From Rhodamnia argentea (Eukaryota; Streptophyta; Magnoliopsida; Myrtales; Myrtaceae), in contig NC_063152.1 of the NCBI RefSeq assembly GCF_020921035.1, positions 29,945,903-30,009,902 of the forward strand: DNA of 64,000 nt, written 5' to 3'. This document shows positions 35,676 to 46,910 of this stretch, piece by piece (positions within the stretch are counted from its first letter, which is position 1; each line of letters opens with the position of its first letter). Below the pieces are notes generated by a model, which saw only the letters and a program-made list of their open reading frames with translations, searched no databases and was not told the DNA's origin. The translations under genes were made by a program, and so were the position numbers.

Positions 35676-38563
35676 TAGAGATGGCCATTGGTCGGAACCG
35701 GAACCTTAAGGGGCGATTCCGGTTCCGATTTTGAACCGGTGGTTCCAGGCTAGTTCAAGGCCCGGATCCGGTTCAAAACCGAAAATGGAACCACCGATTT
35801 CGGTTTTTAAATTTAATTTTTAAATAATGAATTATGAAATTAAAAAAATAATAAATTATCAAATACAAATTGTAATCAAATTTGAGGGGAAAAAAATGGA
35901 GGGGGATAGGGCTTGAACTTAAAGAATTATTATTAAGCGCTTAAATATCTTATTGAAGATAGAAGAATCAAAATCCATATAGTTCTTTTATCTTTGACAA
36001 CTTCATGGTTACCTCATTGTTAATCGTCGTTGCCCGTTCCGTTATCGGTACCTGTGGCGTTGGTATCTCCATCATCGAAGAATTCGGCTTCATTGCTGCA
36101 ATCCATCTCTTATTGTTGATATTGAGCCTTTATCCAACCATCGACACAAGCTTGAACCCCCACTGAATCCGAAGCTAATCTTGAACGTCGGTTGTCCAAA
36201 ATGTTATCTCCAACGCTAAATGCTTGTTCAACCGCAACTATTAAACAAGGGGTTGCTAAAACCTGTCTTGCGATGAGAGCGAGAATTGAGAATTGGGTTG
36301 AATGCCTTTTTCACCAATCTAGAATTGTGAAATCTGTGCCTTTTTTAGATTCACCAAACTCAAAAGAAATGGTTATATAGGTATATATTTCAGAAATATT
36401 TCCTATTGCTCCTCTTTGTTTTTTTTGTTTACCTATTTATCAGAAGTTTGTACCCTCTACTAATTTTACCTACGTCCTCGCTTTGTATCTCACTAGGTTG
36501 AGAAGATCCACTATCATCTAGATTATATTTACTACAAAATTCATTATACAATTCTACTATTGCATTTTTAATCACTATTTGTATAGCTCTAACATTTACC
36601 ATTTCAATCAAATGTAAACATTCATAATACATAGTCAAATAATCAATCAAACCATCTAATTTGATACGTGGATTGAAAACAGAAGCAACCAAAAAAATAA
36701 GAGAAATTTCGGTGTAATAATGCAGCCATTTTGTTCGCATTGCTATAATAGTGGAACCTAATTGATCATCTTTTCCATTTTCTTCACAAATACCAGCAAT
36801 ATTAATACACTCTATTAAAATTAAATGCGCAATAGGATAATAAACACCGGATAAAGTATAAGTTGCATTATTAAAAACTTTTAAAAAATCTAATTTTTTT
36901 TTTGTGCAAATATCCCACTCTTGTGGGAACAAATTAATTTGAGAAAAATTATTCGAAATAAATGTACATAATAAATCTTTACATGCAAAAGATTGATTAA
37001 GAAACTCGTACGTAGAATTCCAAAGAATTAGAACATCTCTTGAAAATCTTTTTGGTCTTCTTCTATTTGCTTTACAAAATCTGCCCCATTCTTTCATAAT
37101 TTGAGGATGTTTCCATAAAAATTGAACTGCTGTTTTTATTAAGGTGAGAAAAAAAGCAAGAGTTTTTAAACCATTTTGTACACATAAATTTAAAAAATGG
37201 CAGGCACATCTAGTGTGAAAAAATTTTCTACCAAAAGTGGGTTTATAAATCTTTTCTAACTCGGTAATTGAAGCGGTATTTGTTGTGGCATTATCAAAAC
37301 CAACTAAAAAAATTTTATTAAGCAAAAAATATTTTTCTAAAACTTGCCTAATTATTCTATAAATATTATTTGCCGTATGCCTATCATCAAAAACTCGAAA
37401 TGCAATAACTCTATTTTGAATATTTCAATCATCATCTATCCAATGACATGTAATACTCATATAAAAATGAATTTGCCAAGGATCATGCAAATATCGCTAT
37501 CTATATGCACACGTCCATTAAAATTCATAATTTTTTTTAAAATTTCTTTTTCTCTTTTAAAAAGATCAAAAAGTTGGCGTTTAAGCGTATTTCTCGAAAC
37601 AGATTTTGCTTCTGGAGTACATGCAGTTTGTATAAAATGTTTAACACCAAATTTGTCATCAAAATTAAAAGATAAATGTTCAACGACAACACATCTAGGT
37701 AATTCTTCTGTATAAAGTTTGTCATTGTAACGAAATGAAGGAGAAGTGTTAGGATTGGCGTACCCAAAAATTTGTTGTTGGCTGGTGTCGATCCTCGCTT
37801 GCGTTGGATGGTTCGACCTCATATGCTATTTAAATGTTCCATAGACGCCTTCATCTATGAATTTGTACGTTGTTCTACAATATTTACATATTACCTGATA
37901 TTTCTTTGCGACGAAATGTTCTTTCGTGAAGTGCTCCCATATGTCCGATGTAACCTCCCGTTCCGACTCCTTTGTTGTTGACGTTTCTTCAATACCGGTA
38001 AGATGATGAAGACTTTCTTGTGTTGGGACATGCTCGACGTTGGGAATAATGTTGATACCATCAACATCGTCTCCCCAATATGCAAAATCACGAGGATCAT
38101 GAGGATAATCGGATCCCCCCATCGAGCTCTTTCCTCTGTCACTAGCTCTATTTCCACTTGTCATTTTTTGAAAGAATTGAGCGGAAAGCGGATTCAGAAA
38201 ATTGAGAGAATTGAAAGAATTGAGTGGATTGAGAGAATTTGAGAAAAATTATGAGAAAAAATGAAAGATGAAAATGAATATTTATAATAGTTAGGATAGA
38301 ATTAATAAATTAATTAAAAAATAAAAAAGGGGGTGGAGGAAATAGCCGTTGCCTTTCATCGGTCGGGTCGGGGAAAGAGCCATGGCTCTTTCCCCATTTT
38401 TTTTTCAAACGGCTATAAAGCCGATTCCACGTAATATAGACCCGTAATCGGCCCATATGGGACGGGCCGGTTCCAATTTGGAACCGGCAGGTCCATTCAA
38501 CATACTTGGTTACGTGTTTGACCGGGCTAGTTCCGGGCCCAAACCGGCCCGTAGCCACCACTA
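35676..38563 (-). mobile_element. hAT-superfamily DNA transposon, inactivated
   Basis: 2,888 bp. The left end TAGAGATGGCCATTGG pairs with the right end, TAGTGGTGGCTACGGG read on the other strand. The flanks are TGCATGTA (35668-35675) and TGCATGCA (38564-38571), an 8-bp target duplication with one mismatch. Both subterminal regions are crowded with GGAACCGG/GGTTCC motifs, the usual clustered transposase-binding type of site in hAT elements. The transposase gene inside runs leftward and is broken. Confidence 0.88.
36060..38164 (-). pseudogene. hAT transposase (BED finger, RNase-H-like core, dimerisation domain), broken
   Basis: From the ATG at 38164 the frame reads an acidic leader, then a BED finger (SDIWEHFTKE, CKYCRTTYKF). 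A TAG stop (37826-37828) interrupts it directly before HMRSNHPTQ, the His half of the finger. The frame continues to 37457, then stops and frame changes follow. A long frame from about 37325 to 36429 covers the core (GFDNATTNTAS, CACHFLNLCVQNGLK, FSRDVLILWNSTYEFL, SVFNPRIKLDGL). Past its stop at 36429, VEQAFSVGDNILDNRRSRL at about 36240-36180 is the hATC dimerisation motif (A-EQ-FS type). All three landmarks of an autonomous hAT transposase are thus present but separated by stops. It resembles the RICESLEEPER/DAYSLEEPER-like group in layout. Functional protein is not expected. Confidence 0.88.
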
Positions 38564-38702
38564 TGCATGCAATTGAGGTGAAATTCCTCAAGGATGGCTT
38601 GCTTTCACAGTTAGCTTGTTACAACTTTTTTTTTTAGTTCTTGGAAAAAGAGAAAAGAGAAAAAGAGATTGGTTGGCTATTCCGGATGAGAGTCGACAAT
38701 AC

Positions 38703-39492
38703 TAGGGGTAAGCGGTTTCGGGTTTTGGGTAGGTTCCACCTAGAACCTGGAACCTACCCGCTAGTACAAGTTCTTTATTTTTCGAAACCTAAAACCTACC
38801 CCTCTGCGTACCTTGGAACCTACCCCGTTACTGGTTCCAGGGTACCCGGGGACCTACCAATTCTACTAAGAACACTTAAGAAAAACAAATCCAACATCTC
38901 CATAATCATTTTTAATCAGAGAGTGATTACAATTGATAAAAAAAGGTTAGTGCATTCCCAAAATAAATTAATATAATAAAATGCATGAACGAAGAGAACT
39001 CCAGAGCAACTTAAATGAAACTTTTTCATCAATCACCCCGATCTTAAACACATCAAAAGCATGAATGCAAACAAGGAACACCCAAAACCTAAGATGGCGT
39101 TTTAATTCAGAAAAGATGGAATTTTTCTTCACTTTCTGCAGAAAATTCAAGGAGGAAAACAAGGGGAAAAAAAAAAACCGCACCTTGTGGCCACTTGGGA
39201 ATACCAACATTCTTGGTTCATCAAGTCAAATCCACAAAAGAAATTCCAGAAACTTTCTAACCGATCAGCGCGAATCTACCCGGAAGCCGAGTTAAGGTTT
39301 AAAAATAACAGTTCTGGTTCGGTTCCATAGAGAACTGGGAAACAGAAAGAGAATCGAGAACCGGAATCGGCGGTTCCTCAAAATGCGAAACCGGGAACCG
39401 AATCCTAGTCTACTAAAACTTGGAATTGGACCGGGAACCACAGGTTCGATTCTCTAGTTCCCAGCTTTACACTGGAACCATGCTCACCCCTA
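38703..39492. mobile_element. Non-autonomous hAT-like element
   Basis: 790 bp. Ends TAGGGGTAAGCGGTTTCGG and, on the other strand, TAGGGGTGAGCATGGTTCC. Flanks GACAATAC (38695-38702) and GACAATAT (39493-39500) form an 8-bp target duplication with one mismatch. The ends are packed with GGTTCC/GGAACC motifs like those of the adjacent hAT relic. There is no transposase inside, so movement would have relied on an enzyme supplied in trans. It lies only 139 bp from the larger element. Confidence 0.78.
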
Positions 39493-39569
39493 GACAATAT
39501 GACAAATTCACTCTACGCAAATTCGACTTGATATGAATATAATTCAAAGTGTGATTTTTATATAAATTT

Positions 39570-40070
39570 TGTTAAAAAAAGTTATGGACTTATTTTACGA
39601 CGGCCAATTCAGTCTTCAACTTTTCAATTTGACCAATTCAATCCTAAACTTTTTGACAATTTGCCTATCAATTTTCATTAGAAATTGCTAACGTGGCATT
39701 CCGGTCGGCGTCGATCATCTTACGTGGCACGGATGACGCTATGGTGGACTATTTTTGCAATTTTTTGAGTTCTGTTTTTCCTTTTCTTTCCTTTCCTTTC
39801 TTCTTTTCTCTTTTTTCCCGATTTCCCATTGACGATAAGGAAAAAAAAAGAAAAGGAAAGAAAAAAGAAAAAAAATTCAGAAAATTGCAAAAATGATCCA
39901 CGTTAGCGCCGATCATCCTACATCCACGTCAGCAAATTCCAGCTAAAATTGGCTGGAATGACAAAACAGGCAATTCGTCAAAAGGATTAAGACTAGTATT
40001 GCCCAAATAAAAAGTTTAGAATTAAATTAGCTGTCGAATAATAGGTTAAGACTTTTTTAGCAATTATCCC
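39570..40070. repeat. Fold-back element
   Basis: The left arm has GGCCAATTCAGTCTTCAACT and GCTAACGTGGCATTCCGG. The right arm has CCACGTTAGCGCCGATCATC and ends in AATAATAGGTTAAGACTTTT, which is complementary to the left end. The centre (39775-39890) is a C/T tract followed by its A/G complement, so even the loop is palindromic. A sister copy lies at 42.6-43.1 kb. Confidence 0.7.
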
Positions 40071-41599
40071 GTGCTTTTTATTGCTCAAGATATAGCAACA
40101 ACAGATCATTATTAGAGGCAAAATGCATATGCTAGTAAATGTGTACACGCACAAAAAAGTTATACACAAAAAAATTGACGTTTGAAAGATTAAGCATTAG
40201 GACTTTATTTTGAGATACTTGAATCGTTAAACATTTACAAGAAATTATTGACTAAAATGCGCTATACTGACAGTAAAATAAATACGTAAGGTTGGAGAAA
40301 AATATTTCGAGATTTGAAAGCTTACCCTTGCTACTAAAATACACTTAAATGCACGTGCATATTGACTTACGAAAAAATGCTCGTCCTTTTAGACTAAAAC
40401 ACATTGTACACATGATGTATTATACTTGTGTAAAAGTACTTCAACTTTGTTTTTATTTTTCTACATTTTACCGATCGATTACTTAGGTAACCAACTGCGA
40501 CACCAGGTGACGAGACTCGAGCTCGTTGGAATCCTGCGAGCTCGTCCCTTGCATGTTTGGCTTGTAAGTTGTAGCCGCTATTTGTGTTCGGTCACACTTT
40601 ACTCAGTGTGAATCTCGAGCTCTGCGACGAGCTCACTGCATCGAAATTCGAATTCTAGGTTTTTTGATTCTACTCTACGTGCTTGAAGCTGTAAATTTAT
40701 CCTAATTCAAGTGAAGTCGACGCGCGAGGCGGATTCGAGTCTTGGGAAGCGGTTTGGGTGTTTGCAATCGGATTGTGAAATTTGAACTGGAGATTGATGT
40801 GAGAAGGCGAGGCGAGGGAGTCCTCTCCGAAGTGGCAGCAATCAAAGGCGGGAGGGACCGCCGTGGGGGCGGCGGAGAGTAACACGGGAGAAGATTGGTG
40901 GGGACAAAGAAAAGGAATGCGAAGTTGAAATCACGTCCTTGCTGCTGGTGCTGAAATACACGTACATATTGACTTACAAAAATACAAATACTCGTTCTTT
41001 TAGACTAAGATACATTCGTACATCCGACGCATCATACTTGTGTAAAAGTACTTCAACTTTTATTTATATCCTACATTAACCTTTGATTTTAGTAGGAAGA
41101 GTTACTAGTACCATTATAAGGATTTTACCGAAGACATGATCTTTTCTTTCCATATCAAAGTCGTTTTTTTTTTTTTTTTTTTTTTTAGCGTGGAGACTAA
41201 CCAAATTGAATATCTTTATAAAGAATCTCTTTTGCTTTATGGTAGCCCGCTCTGGTCCCTTTATGAAACTCTCGTCATTGAGTTTCCCTCTAGTCTCTCA
41301 TCCCAGTTTAGGAAAGGAAAATCAAAGAGTGCATAGTCTTTTACTAATTATCTTGCTATTGATAGCGAGAATTAATGCATTTTATAAATTTCTTAGTTTA
41401 AATAGGAAAATTGCAGATAAGCTATGCATTGGAAAATTTGAAATGGAAAAGAAATTAATATTCCCACTAGACTTTTATAGGATTCACATCCTTCTCTTCC
41501 AATACGATTTCTTGCCACTATTGTGGATTTCTTGCCTCATTAATGCAAACTCGGACGAATAAATCCACGAGAAGTAAACTGTAGAACAACCAAAGCAGA
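40071..41599. other. Upstream region of the 41.6-kb PMEI-like gene
   Basis: Much of it recurs at 43.1-44.2 and in part at 48.3-49.2 and 53.5-54.8 kb, as the shared upstream part of the duplicated PMEI unit (phrases such as GCACGTACATATTGACTTA and GAAGACATGATCTTCC). A GC-rich island at 40480-40930 is unique here. Its short frames have no recognised domain, so I cannot call a gene. Confidence 0.45.
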
Positions 41600-42130
41600 A
41601 TGGAACATTCCATGGCCTCTCTCTTCTTCGCCTTCCTTCTCATCTCGAGCGCCCTCGCTGGCCCGCAGATGCAGCAGCTGATCGACCAGATCTGTAAGGG
41701 GATCGAGGACTACGGTTTCTGCAACGACACCTTCAACCAGCACATCTCGGCGGGCCAAGAGATGGGCATGCAAGGCCTCGCTCGGATAGCCCTAGAGCAA
41801 GGGCTGGAGAACGACACCAACAGCCTGGTCTTCGCGAAGCAGCTCGCGCGGGAAGTCTCTGACAAGGATCTTCTGAACTACATCCTGAACTGCATCAACG
41901 GGTACTTGGAGATCTTGGAACCCTTCCAGGACGGGCTCAACGCGCTCAACGAGAAGAAGTACCAGGCCCTCTTTGCCGACCTGGAGGGCACGCCGCAGGC
42001 GTACGGAAGCAAGTGCTTGGCGTTCACGGGCAGTGTTCCGAACCCTTTGAATGAGAGGAACAGGGAGATGAGGATTCTCATCACCATGTCTCTGAACGCT
42101 GCTTATATACTTAGTCAAGGAAGAGTTTGA
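41600..42130 (+). CDS. PMEI-family inhibitor protein, intact copy of the duplicated set
   Basis: 176 residues, single exon. The ATG at 41600 is the first in frame, with a second at 41612. Signal peptide: MASLFFAFLLISSALAG. Four family cysteines are present: QICKGIEDYGFC (pair C-X8-C), LNCINGYLEIL, and GSKCLAFTG. Family role: extracellular or vacuolar inhibitor of pectin methylesterase or invertase. The PNPLNERNREMRILITMSLN tail is shared by the three neighbouring pseudogene copies, which show it to be the only intact reading frame of this sub-family in the window. GC content is clearly higher than in the flanks. The distance to the diverged gene at 34940 and the intervening transposons suggest older duplication followed by insertion. 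Confidence 0.9.
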   Translation: MEHSMASLFFAFLLISSALAGPQMQQLIDQICKGIEDYGFCNDTFNQHISAGQEMGMQGLARIALEQGLENDTNSLVFAKQLAREVSDKDLLNYILNCINGYLEILEPFQDGLNALNEKKYQALFADLEGTPQAYGSKCLAFTGSVPNPLNERNREMRILITMSLNAAYILSQGRV

Positions 42131-42599
42131 ATTGCTGAATCTAAGCATGGCGATTTATGGGTTGTTTGTTAAAGAAATCTCGTGAGATGAAAATGTTTAT
42201 GATTTCTTCTATTTCATCAATCATTGATTGAGGTAAGAAGTCAAGTTTGATTCCAATTAATCGCTTTGATTGGCTGTTTTTTAGTCATAGTTTAACTAAA
42301 AAAAGCAGTAGGAACTCAAGCAAGCTCCTCCATGCAGATGGTAAGAAGTCAAGTTTGATTGCCGTCTTTTTTTTTTTTTTAATAGTGTTTTTGCCTTGCT
42401 CAAATAAGGCTAGCAATCAAAATTACGTGGTGATTGGATTTTATGAAATTTCGTTTTTAAATTGGGATTAAGGTGGTGAAGTTCCTCGGGGATGTCTTGT
42501 CTTCGCAGTTAGCGTGTTACGCTTATGTATTTTTTACTTCGTGGAAAAAGAAAAAAGAGAAGAAGGGAACAAGAGATTGATTGACTATTCCAGCTGGTA
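42131..42599. other. 3' flank of the PMEI-like gene
   Basis: Contains the 3' UTR and an oligo-T run near 42370. No gene seen. Confidence 0.4.
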
Positions 42600-43106
42600 T
42601 TCGATAATACGACAATTCAATCTTAAACTTTTTTAATTTGACCAATTCAGCCTAAACATTTTGACCATTTCCCTATCAATTTCAACTAGAAACTGCTAAC
42701 ATGAAATTCCAACCAGCGTTGATCAACTTACGTGGCACGACCAAAGTTGACTAGATGATTTTTGCATTTTTTAAGTTTTTCTAAGTTGTCTTTTTTTCTT
42801 CCTTTTCATTTCTTTTCTTTCTTCTTTTCTCTTTTTTCTCCCATTTCCCACCAATAGTAAGGAATAAAAAGAAAAGGAAAGAAAATATTATTAAAAAATT
42901 CAGAAAAATTAAAAAGAATTACAAAATCATCCATGTTAGCACCAGTTATCCTACATCCATTTCAACGAATTCCAGCTAAAATTGTCTGAAATAACTCAAT
43001 TGACAAATCGTCAAAATGTTTAAGACTAAAATAGCCAAAATAAAAAGCTTAGGACTAAATTAACCCCAATATAATAGGTTTAGGACTTTTTCGATAATTA
43101 TCTTGT
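42600..43106. repeat. Fold-back element (sister of 39.6-kb copy)
   Basis: It begins GACAATTCAATCTTAAACTT and ends near AGGACTTTTTCGATAATTAT. The centre is a C/T tract then an A/G tract (about 42790-42900), as in the 39.6-kb copy. Because both copies occupy the same place in duplicated PMEI upstream regions, this one most likely arose by segmental duplication rather than a second transposition. Confidence 0.65.
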
Positions 43107-44214
43107 GATTTTTATTACTCAAGATATAGAAACAACAAATCACTATTAAAGGCAAAATGCATTTGCTAGTAAATGTGTATACGAACAAAAAAAAAAGTAT
43201 ACATAAAAAAAATTTGACCGTTTGAAAGATTAAGCATTAGGACTTTATTATGAAGAACTTGGATCGGTAGATATTTACAAGAAATTATTGACGAAAGCAC
43301 ACTATACTAACATTAAAATAAATACATAAGGTTAGAGAAAAATATTTCGAGATTTGAAATCTTACCCTTGCTAGTAAAATGCACATAAATGCACGTACAT
43401 ATTGACTTAAGACAAAATACTTGTCCTTTTATACTAAAACACATCGTACACATGACGTATTGTACTTGTGTAAAATTACTTCGACTTGTTATTAATTTTT
43501 TACATTTTGCCGATCAATTACTAAGGTAACAAGTAAGTTATCAAGATGTAGACCCATGTCCCTAAAATCTGAAAGGTCAACTCATCCTATGCTTTGAAAT
43601 CAATTGAGACACAATGTTAAGGTTTGATTTTAGTAGGAAAAGTTACTCATACTATTTTAAAGATATTACTGAAGACATGATCTTCCTTAATAAAGTCGTC
43701 GTTTTCGTGAAGACAATTAAACTGAATCGAATCTCCTTAAAAAGAAGATCTTTTGTCTCATAGTAACCTGCTTCAATCCCCTTATGAATATTTTGTCATC
43801 ACGTTGCCCTTCAGTCTCTCATCCTAGTTTAGGAAAGAAAAATCACAGAGTATATAGACTTTCAATGATTATCTTGCTATTGATGGGGAGAATTAATACA
43901 TTTTACAAATTTCTTACTTTAAAAAGGAAATTGCCTGAGAGATATAAGCTGCGGATGGAAAATTAGAAGTGGAAAAGAAATTAGCATTCCTACTAGGCTT
44001 TTATATAATCACATGCTTCTCTTCTAAACCGATTTGTCGCCACTACTGTGGATTTCAGTCTACTGTGCATGACTACATGGGGAGATAATCAATTTCTTCC
44101 TAAAACCCCGTACGGCACACCACGTATGTAGAACCCTATTTTGCTTCTCTTCATTCATGCAAACCTGAAGCACGTAAATCCAAGGGAAGGAAACGGTAGA
44201 AAAACCACAGCAAT
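43107..44214. other. Duplicated upstream region of the 44.2-kb PMEI pseudogene
   Basis: Clearly related to 40.1-41.6 kb (for example GGAAAGAAAAATCACAGAGT against GGAAAGGAAAATCAAAGAGT). Short frames here are not supported as genes. Confidence 0.45.
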
Positions 44215-44289
44215 ATGGAACATTCCATGGCCGCTCTCTTCTTCACCTTACTTCTCTTCTTGAATGCCCTCGCCGGCGCGCAGACGTAG

Positions 44290-44622
44290 TGTTGGGGTAT
44301 GGTTCATACTCCCCTACGACGGAAAAGCAAGTGGCAGGGGTCCGGGAGAACCGCACCGGCAGGGGTCTCATGCAGGCAGCAATTTATACTAGTAATTTTT
44401 TATTAGTAGCTTGAGTTTAAGCTCATGAATAGTTGCTACTATATATATTCCTTTTCTTTTGTAATTGAGAAATGTAATGAGAGGTACGATATACTAATTA
44501 TAGTGGAATTATCTGCGGGACGTAACCCTAGTTTAAGGGTGAACCAAGATAAAATCTTGTGTCTCGATTTAAATTTCTCGCTTTACGTTTACTTCGATTT
44601 GATTATGTGCTGAATCCTAACA
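44290..44622 (+). mobile_element. Solo LTR (probably Ty1/copia type) in the PMEI pseudogene
   Basis: Starts TGTTGGGGTATGG and ends ATCCTAACA, giving TGTT/AACA inverted ends. Flanks CGTAG (44285-44289) and CGCAG (44623-44627) are a 5-bp target duplication with one mismatch. In the intact paralogue the two halves of the coding sequence join exactly across this point. No internal retroelement sequence remains, so recombination between two LTRs is inferred. Orientation is not fixed by sequence. Confidence 0.87.
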
Positions 44623-45005
44623 CGCAGCAACTAATCGACCAGATCTGCCGCCAGACCGAGGACTATGGTTTTTGCAACAAGACCTTCAACCAACACATCT
44701 CAGTGGGCCAAGAGACTGACATACAAGGCCTCGCTCAGATAGCCCTAGAGCAAGGCCAGGAGAACGACACCTACACCCTGGTCTTCGCGAAGCAAGTGGC
44801 GTGAGAGGTCACCAACAAGGATCTCCTGAGCTACATCCATAACTGCATCAATGGGTACCTGGACATCCTCAAACCGTTCCAAGACGGGCTCAAAGCGCTC
44901 AGCGAGAAGAAGTACTCGGCCCTTGTCGTCGATTTGAGAGGCATGCCACAGACACGCGGAAGTAAGTGCGGGGCGTTCAAAGGCAAAGTTCTGAGCCCTT
45001 TGAAT

Positions 45006-45102
45006 AGTTTGAGCTTGAGCTTATTAATAGCTGTTACTATATATACTCTTTTTCTCTTATAATTAAGAAATGTAATGAGAGGTGCGATGTGCTAATTTGA
45101 AT
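45006..45102. mobile_element. Second, partial LTR-derived insertion in the same pseudogene
   Basis: The 90 bp at 45006-45095 match the middle of the solo LTR (about 44408-44497; shared phrases GAAATGTAATGAGAGGT and ACTATATATA). The insert is bounded by a 7-bp direct repeat, TTTGAAT (44999-45005 and 45096-45102); the intact gene has it once. Confidence 0.82.
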
Positions 45103-45180
45103 GAGAGGAAAAGGAAAATGAGGATTCTCATCACCATGTCTACGAACGCTGCTTATATACTCAGTCGAGGAAGAGTTTGA

Positions 45181-45546
45181 ATTGCTGAACCCGAGCATGG
45201 CAGTTTATGGATTATTTGTTAAAGAAATCTTGCGAGATGAAAATGCTTATGATTTCTTCTATTTCCTAGAAAAGAAGTTGAGTTTGATTCAAATTAATCA
45301 TTTTGACCGACTGTGTTTTACTTATATTTTAACTTAAAAAGCAGTAGAAACTAGAATGGAAAGTGAACGTGCAGAGTGAGATGATAACTTTCTCGTAAAA
45401 ACTTGGAGATGTACGAGTAACGATAATAGGCAGCGGACATCAATTAAAGGAAAGAAAATCGGTATGAATTGCAGCTCATACATTTCTTCGAATTCAAGAA
45501 GAGGGAAGGAAATACTATAATCTGAGATCGAATCGAATTTTCTTGA
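45181..45546. other. Spacer between convergent PMEI and RING copies
   Basis: 3' flanks of the two tail-to-tail copies. Related sequence lies at 49.65-50.06 kb. No gene. Confidence 0.45.
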
Positions 45547-46495
45547 TCAACGTCTTCGTACGCAGGCGTATCGACACAAGGGGCAAGTACGGCTCCTCTC
45601 CAACCACTGCATGATGCAATCTACATGATAAACGTGCGAGCAGGGCATTTTCGTCGCATCCGTCCCGCCCACGAGCTCCTCCATGCAGATGGGGCAATTG
45701 CTCGTCGGATCGCCGTCTTTAACCCTAATTCTCTCCAAATCCGGCTCGAAACTCGAAACGCAAAGATTGTTCCTCCAGCGATGGCAATAATTCTCCTTCC
45801 AAGAGTACGTGAGTCACAGCGAAGATGGCTACTTCCACATGGAAGAGATTGGCGCCATTACTGGCGGGGGTCGCGGTCATCTGAACCGCCTTGTTGTACA
45901 TCATTCGGGCGATCGACAGTTGATACTCCACGGGAATTCCAAATGCAGACAGAATGATGGATAAAAACTGTGTATTGCATTACAAGGAATGGGGTTAGTG
46001 CATCATGGATCATACAGCTTCGTGTTTGCGACTCGTATATGTTGTATTATGTTCTTCTACCAATCAATCGAATTGGTACCACGTATTCCACGCTAACATA
46101 ACCTCCTGATGAATAATCTTGCTTTCAGGAAACTAGTCTAGCTCAACTTCCTTGTACTTGTTGGCAGTAGAACGTCACGAAATCAACTGGCGATTTGAAT
46201 AAAATTTTCGAAAATTTTCAACGCTACTCTACTCGCTCCACTCATCACTGAATTATATAATTTTGTCAAAATCTAACCTGGCCATCGTTCCAGAGAAGCT
46301 CATCGGACCAAACCTGGTGGACCATGCGGACCGCGGCGTGTGATGGATTTGTAATCGATCCCCGTGCCAATAGATGCATTCACGGGCAAAATTCAACCGG
46401 AACACGATTAGCTGATCGCCGCCGGTACTCAAGTTGTTCGCCATATGCATTCTTTGTTCACCCGTAATCCAGGCTTCGTAGTAAGTAGTGGCCAT
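45547..46495 (-). pseudogene. RING-H2 E3-ligase-like gene, frameshifted copy
   Basis: Exon 1 (46495-46278, ending CAG|GTTAGA) and exon 2 (45967-45547, after AATACACAG) match the intact paralogue at 50-51 kb. Two frame-breaking changes are seen. Exon 1 is 218 nt where the intact copy has 231: 12 nt fewer in an N-terminal Tyr/Thr repeat, plus one base lost near TCCACCAGGTTTGG. Exon 2 has a 7-bp tandem duplication, CTCGAAA twice at 45745-45758, which puts a stop just before the RING. The RING itself (CPICMEELVGGTDATKMPCS, then HVYHVDC and CPLC) is undamaged at codon level. I call it a pseudogene; a truncated RING-only product from an internal ATG at 45738 cannot be excluded. Confidence 0.82.
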
Positions 46496-46910
46496 GTATC
46501 ATTAGAGAGTAGGTAACGCAGAAATAGAAAGCGTTGGCAGTCTAAGGACCGTCTTTTCGGCTCGTCGGCTGGAGTGAAACAATTTGAGGGCTTTGAAGTT
46601 TATAATGCAAATCGTGAGGATTGGGTGTCTATTTATATATGTAAATCTTTCCTAGTTCGAGTAGAACTTGTCCAGAGAAAAAACGGAAATTGATTAAATC
46701 AGATTGAGACCTGCTTTAATTGGGAAATGGAGAACTAATAGATCAAGGGCTTTAAGTCAAGTTTCGAACATGATCGGATTCGGGTAAATCACATATGAAC
46801 CAAGTAAATTTAGTTTCGTAATGGGACAATAATTTACAGGACGATAAGAGAACCTCGGCAATTGGATAATAACAAACATCTTTCAATTATCCAAACATCT
46901 TTCACAGGAA
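46496..46910. other. Upstream region of the 46-kb RING copy
   Basis: Related to 51.05-51.42 kb (phrases AATGCAAATC-TGAGGATTGGGT and GTAGAACTTGTCCAGAG). It is presumably the duplicated promoter. No gene. Confidence 0.45.

Larger units (their letters stand above)
44215..45180 (+). pseudogene. PMEI-family pseudogene with two LTR-derived insertions
   Basis: The leader MEHSMAALFFTLLLFLNALA and the body (QICRQTEDYGFCNKTF, NCINGYLDIL, GSKCGAFKG and a shared C-terminal tail) match the intact gene at 41.6 kb. Three lesions are visible. A 333-bp solo LTR is inserted after codon GAC of the signal-peptide junction (44290-44622). An in-frame TGA lies at 44802-44804, where the intact copy has an Arg codon. 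A 90-bp piece of the same LTR family is inserted at 45006-45095 inside the conserved tail. No functional inhibitor can be made. Confidence 0.93.

Noticed and set aside
41792..42148. Antisense frame opposite the 41.6-kb PMEI gene
   Set aside because: Same reason: GC-rich shadow without domain.
44559..44804. Genuine 81-residue protein starting inside the solo LTR
   Set aside because: The frame is LTR sequence read into the broken PMEI gene, ending at the TGA at 44802. Annotated as pseudogene instead.
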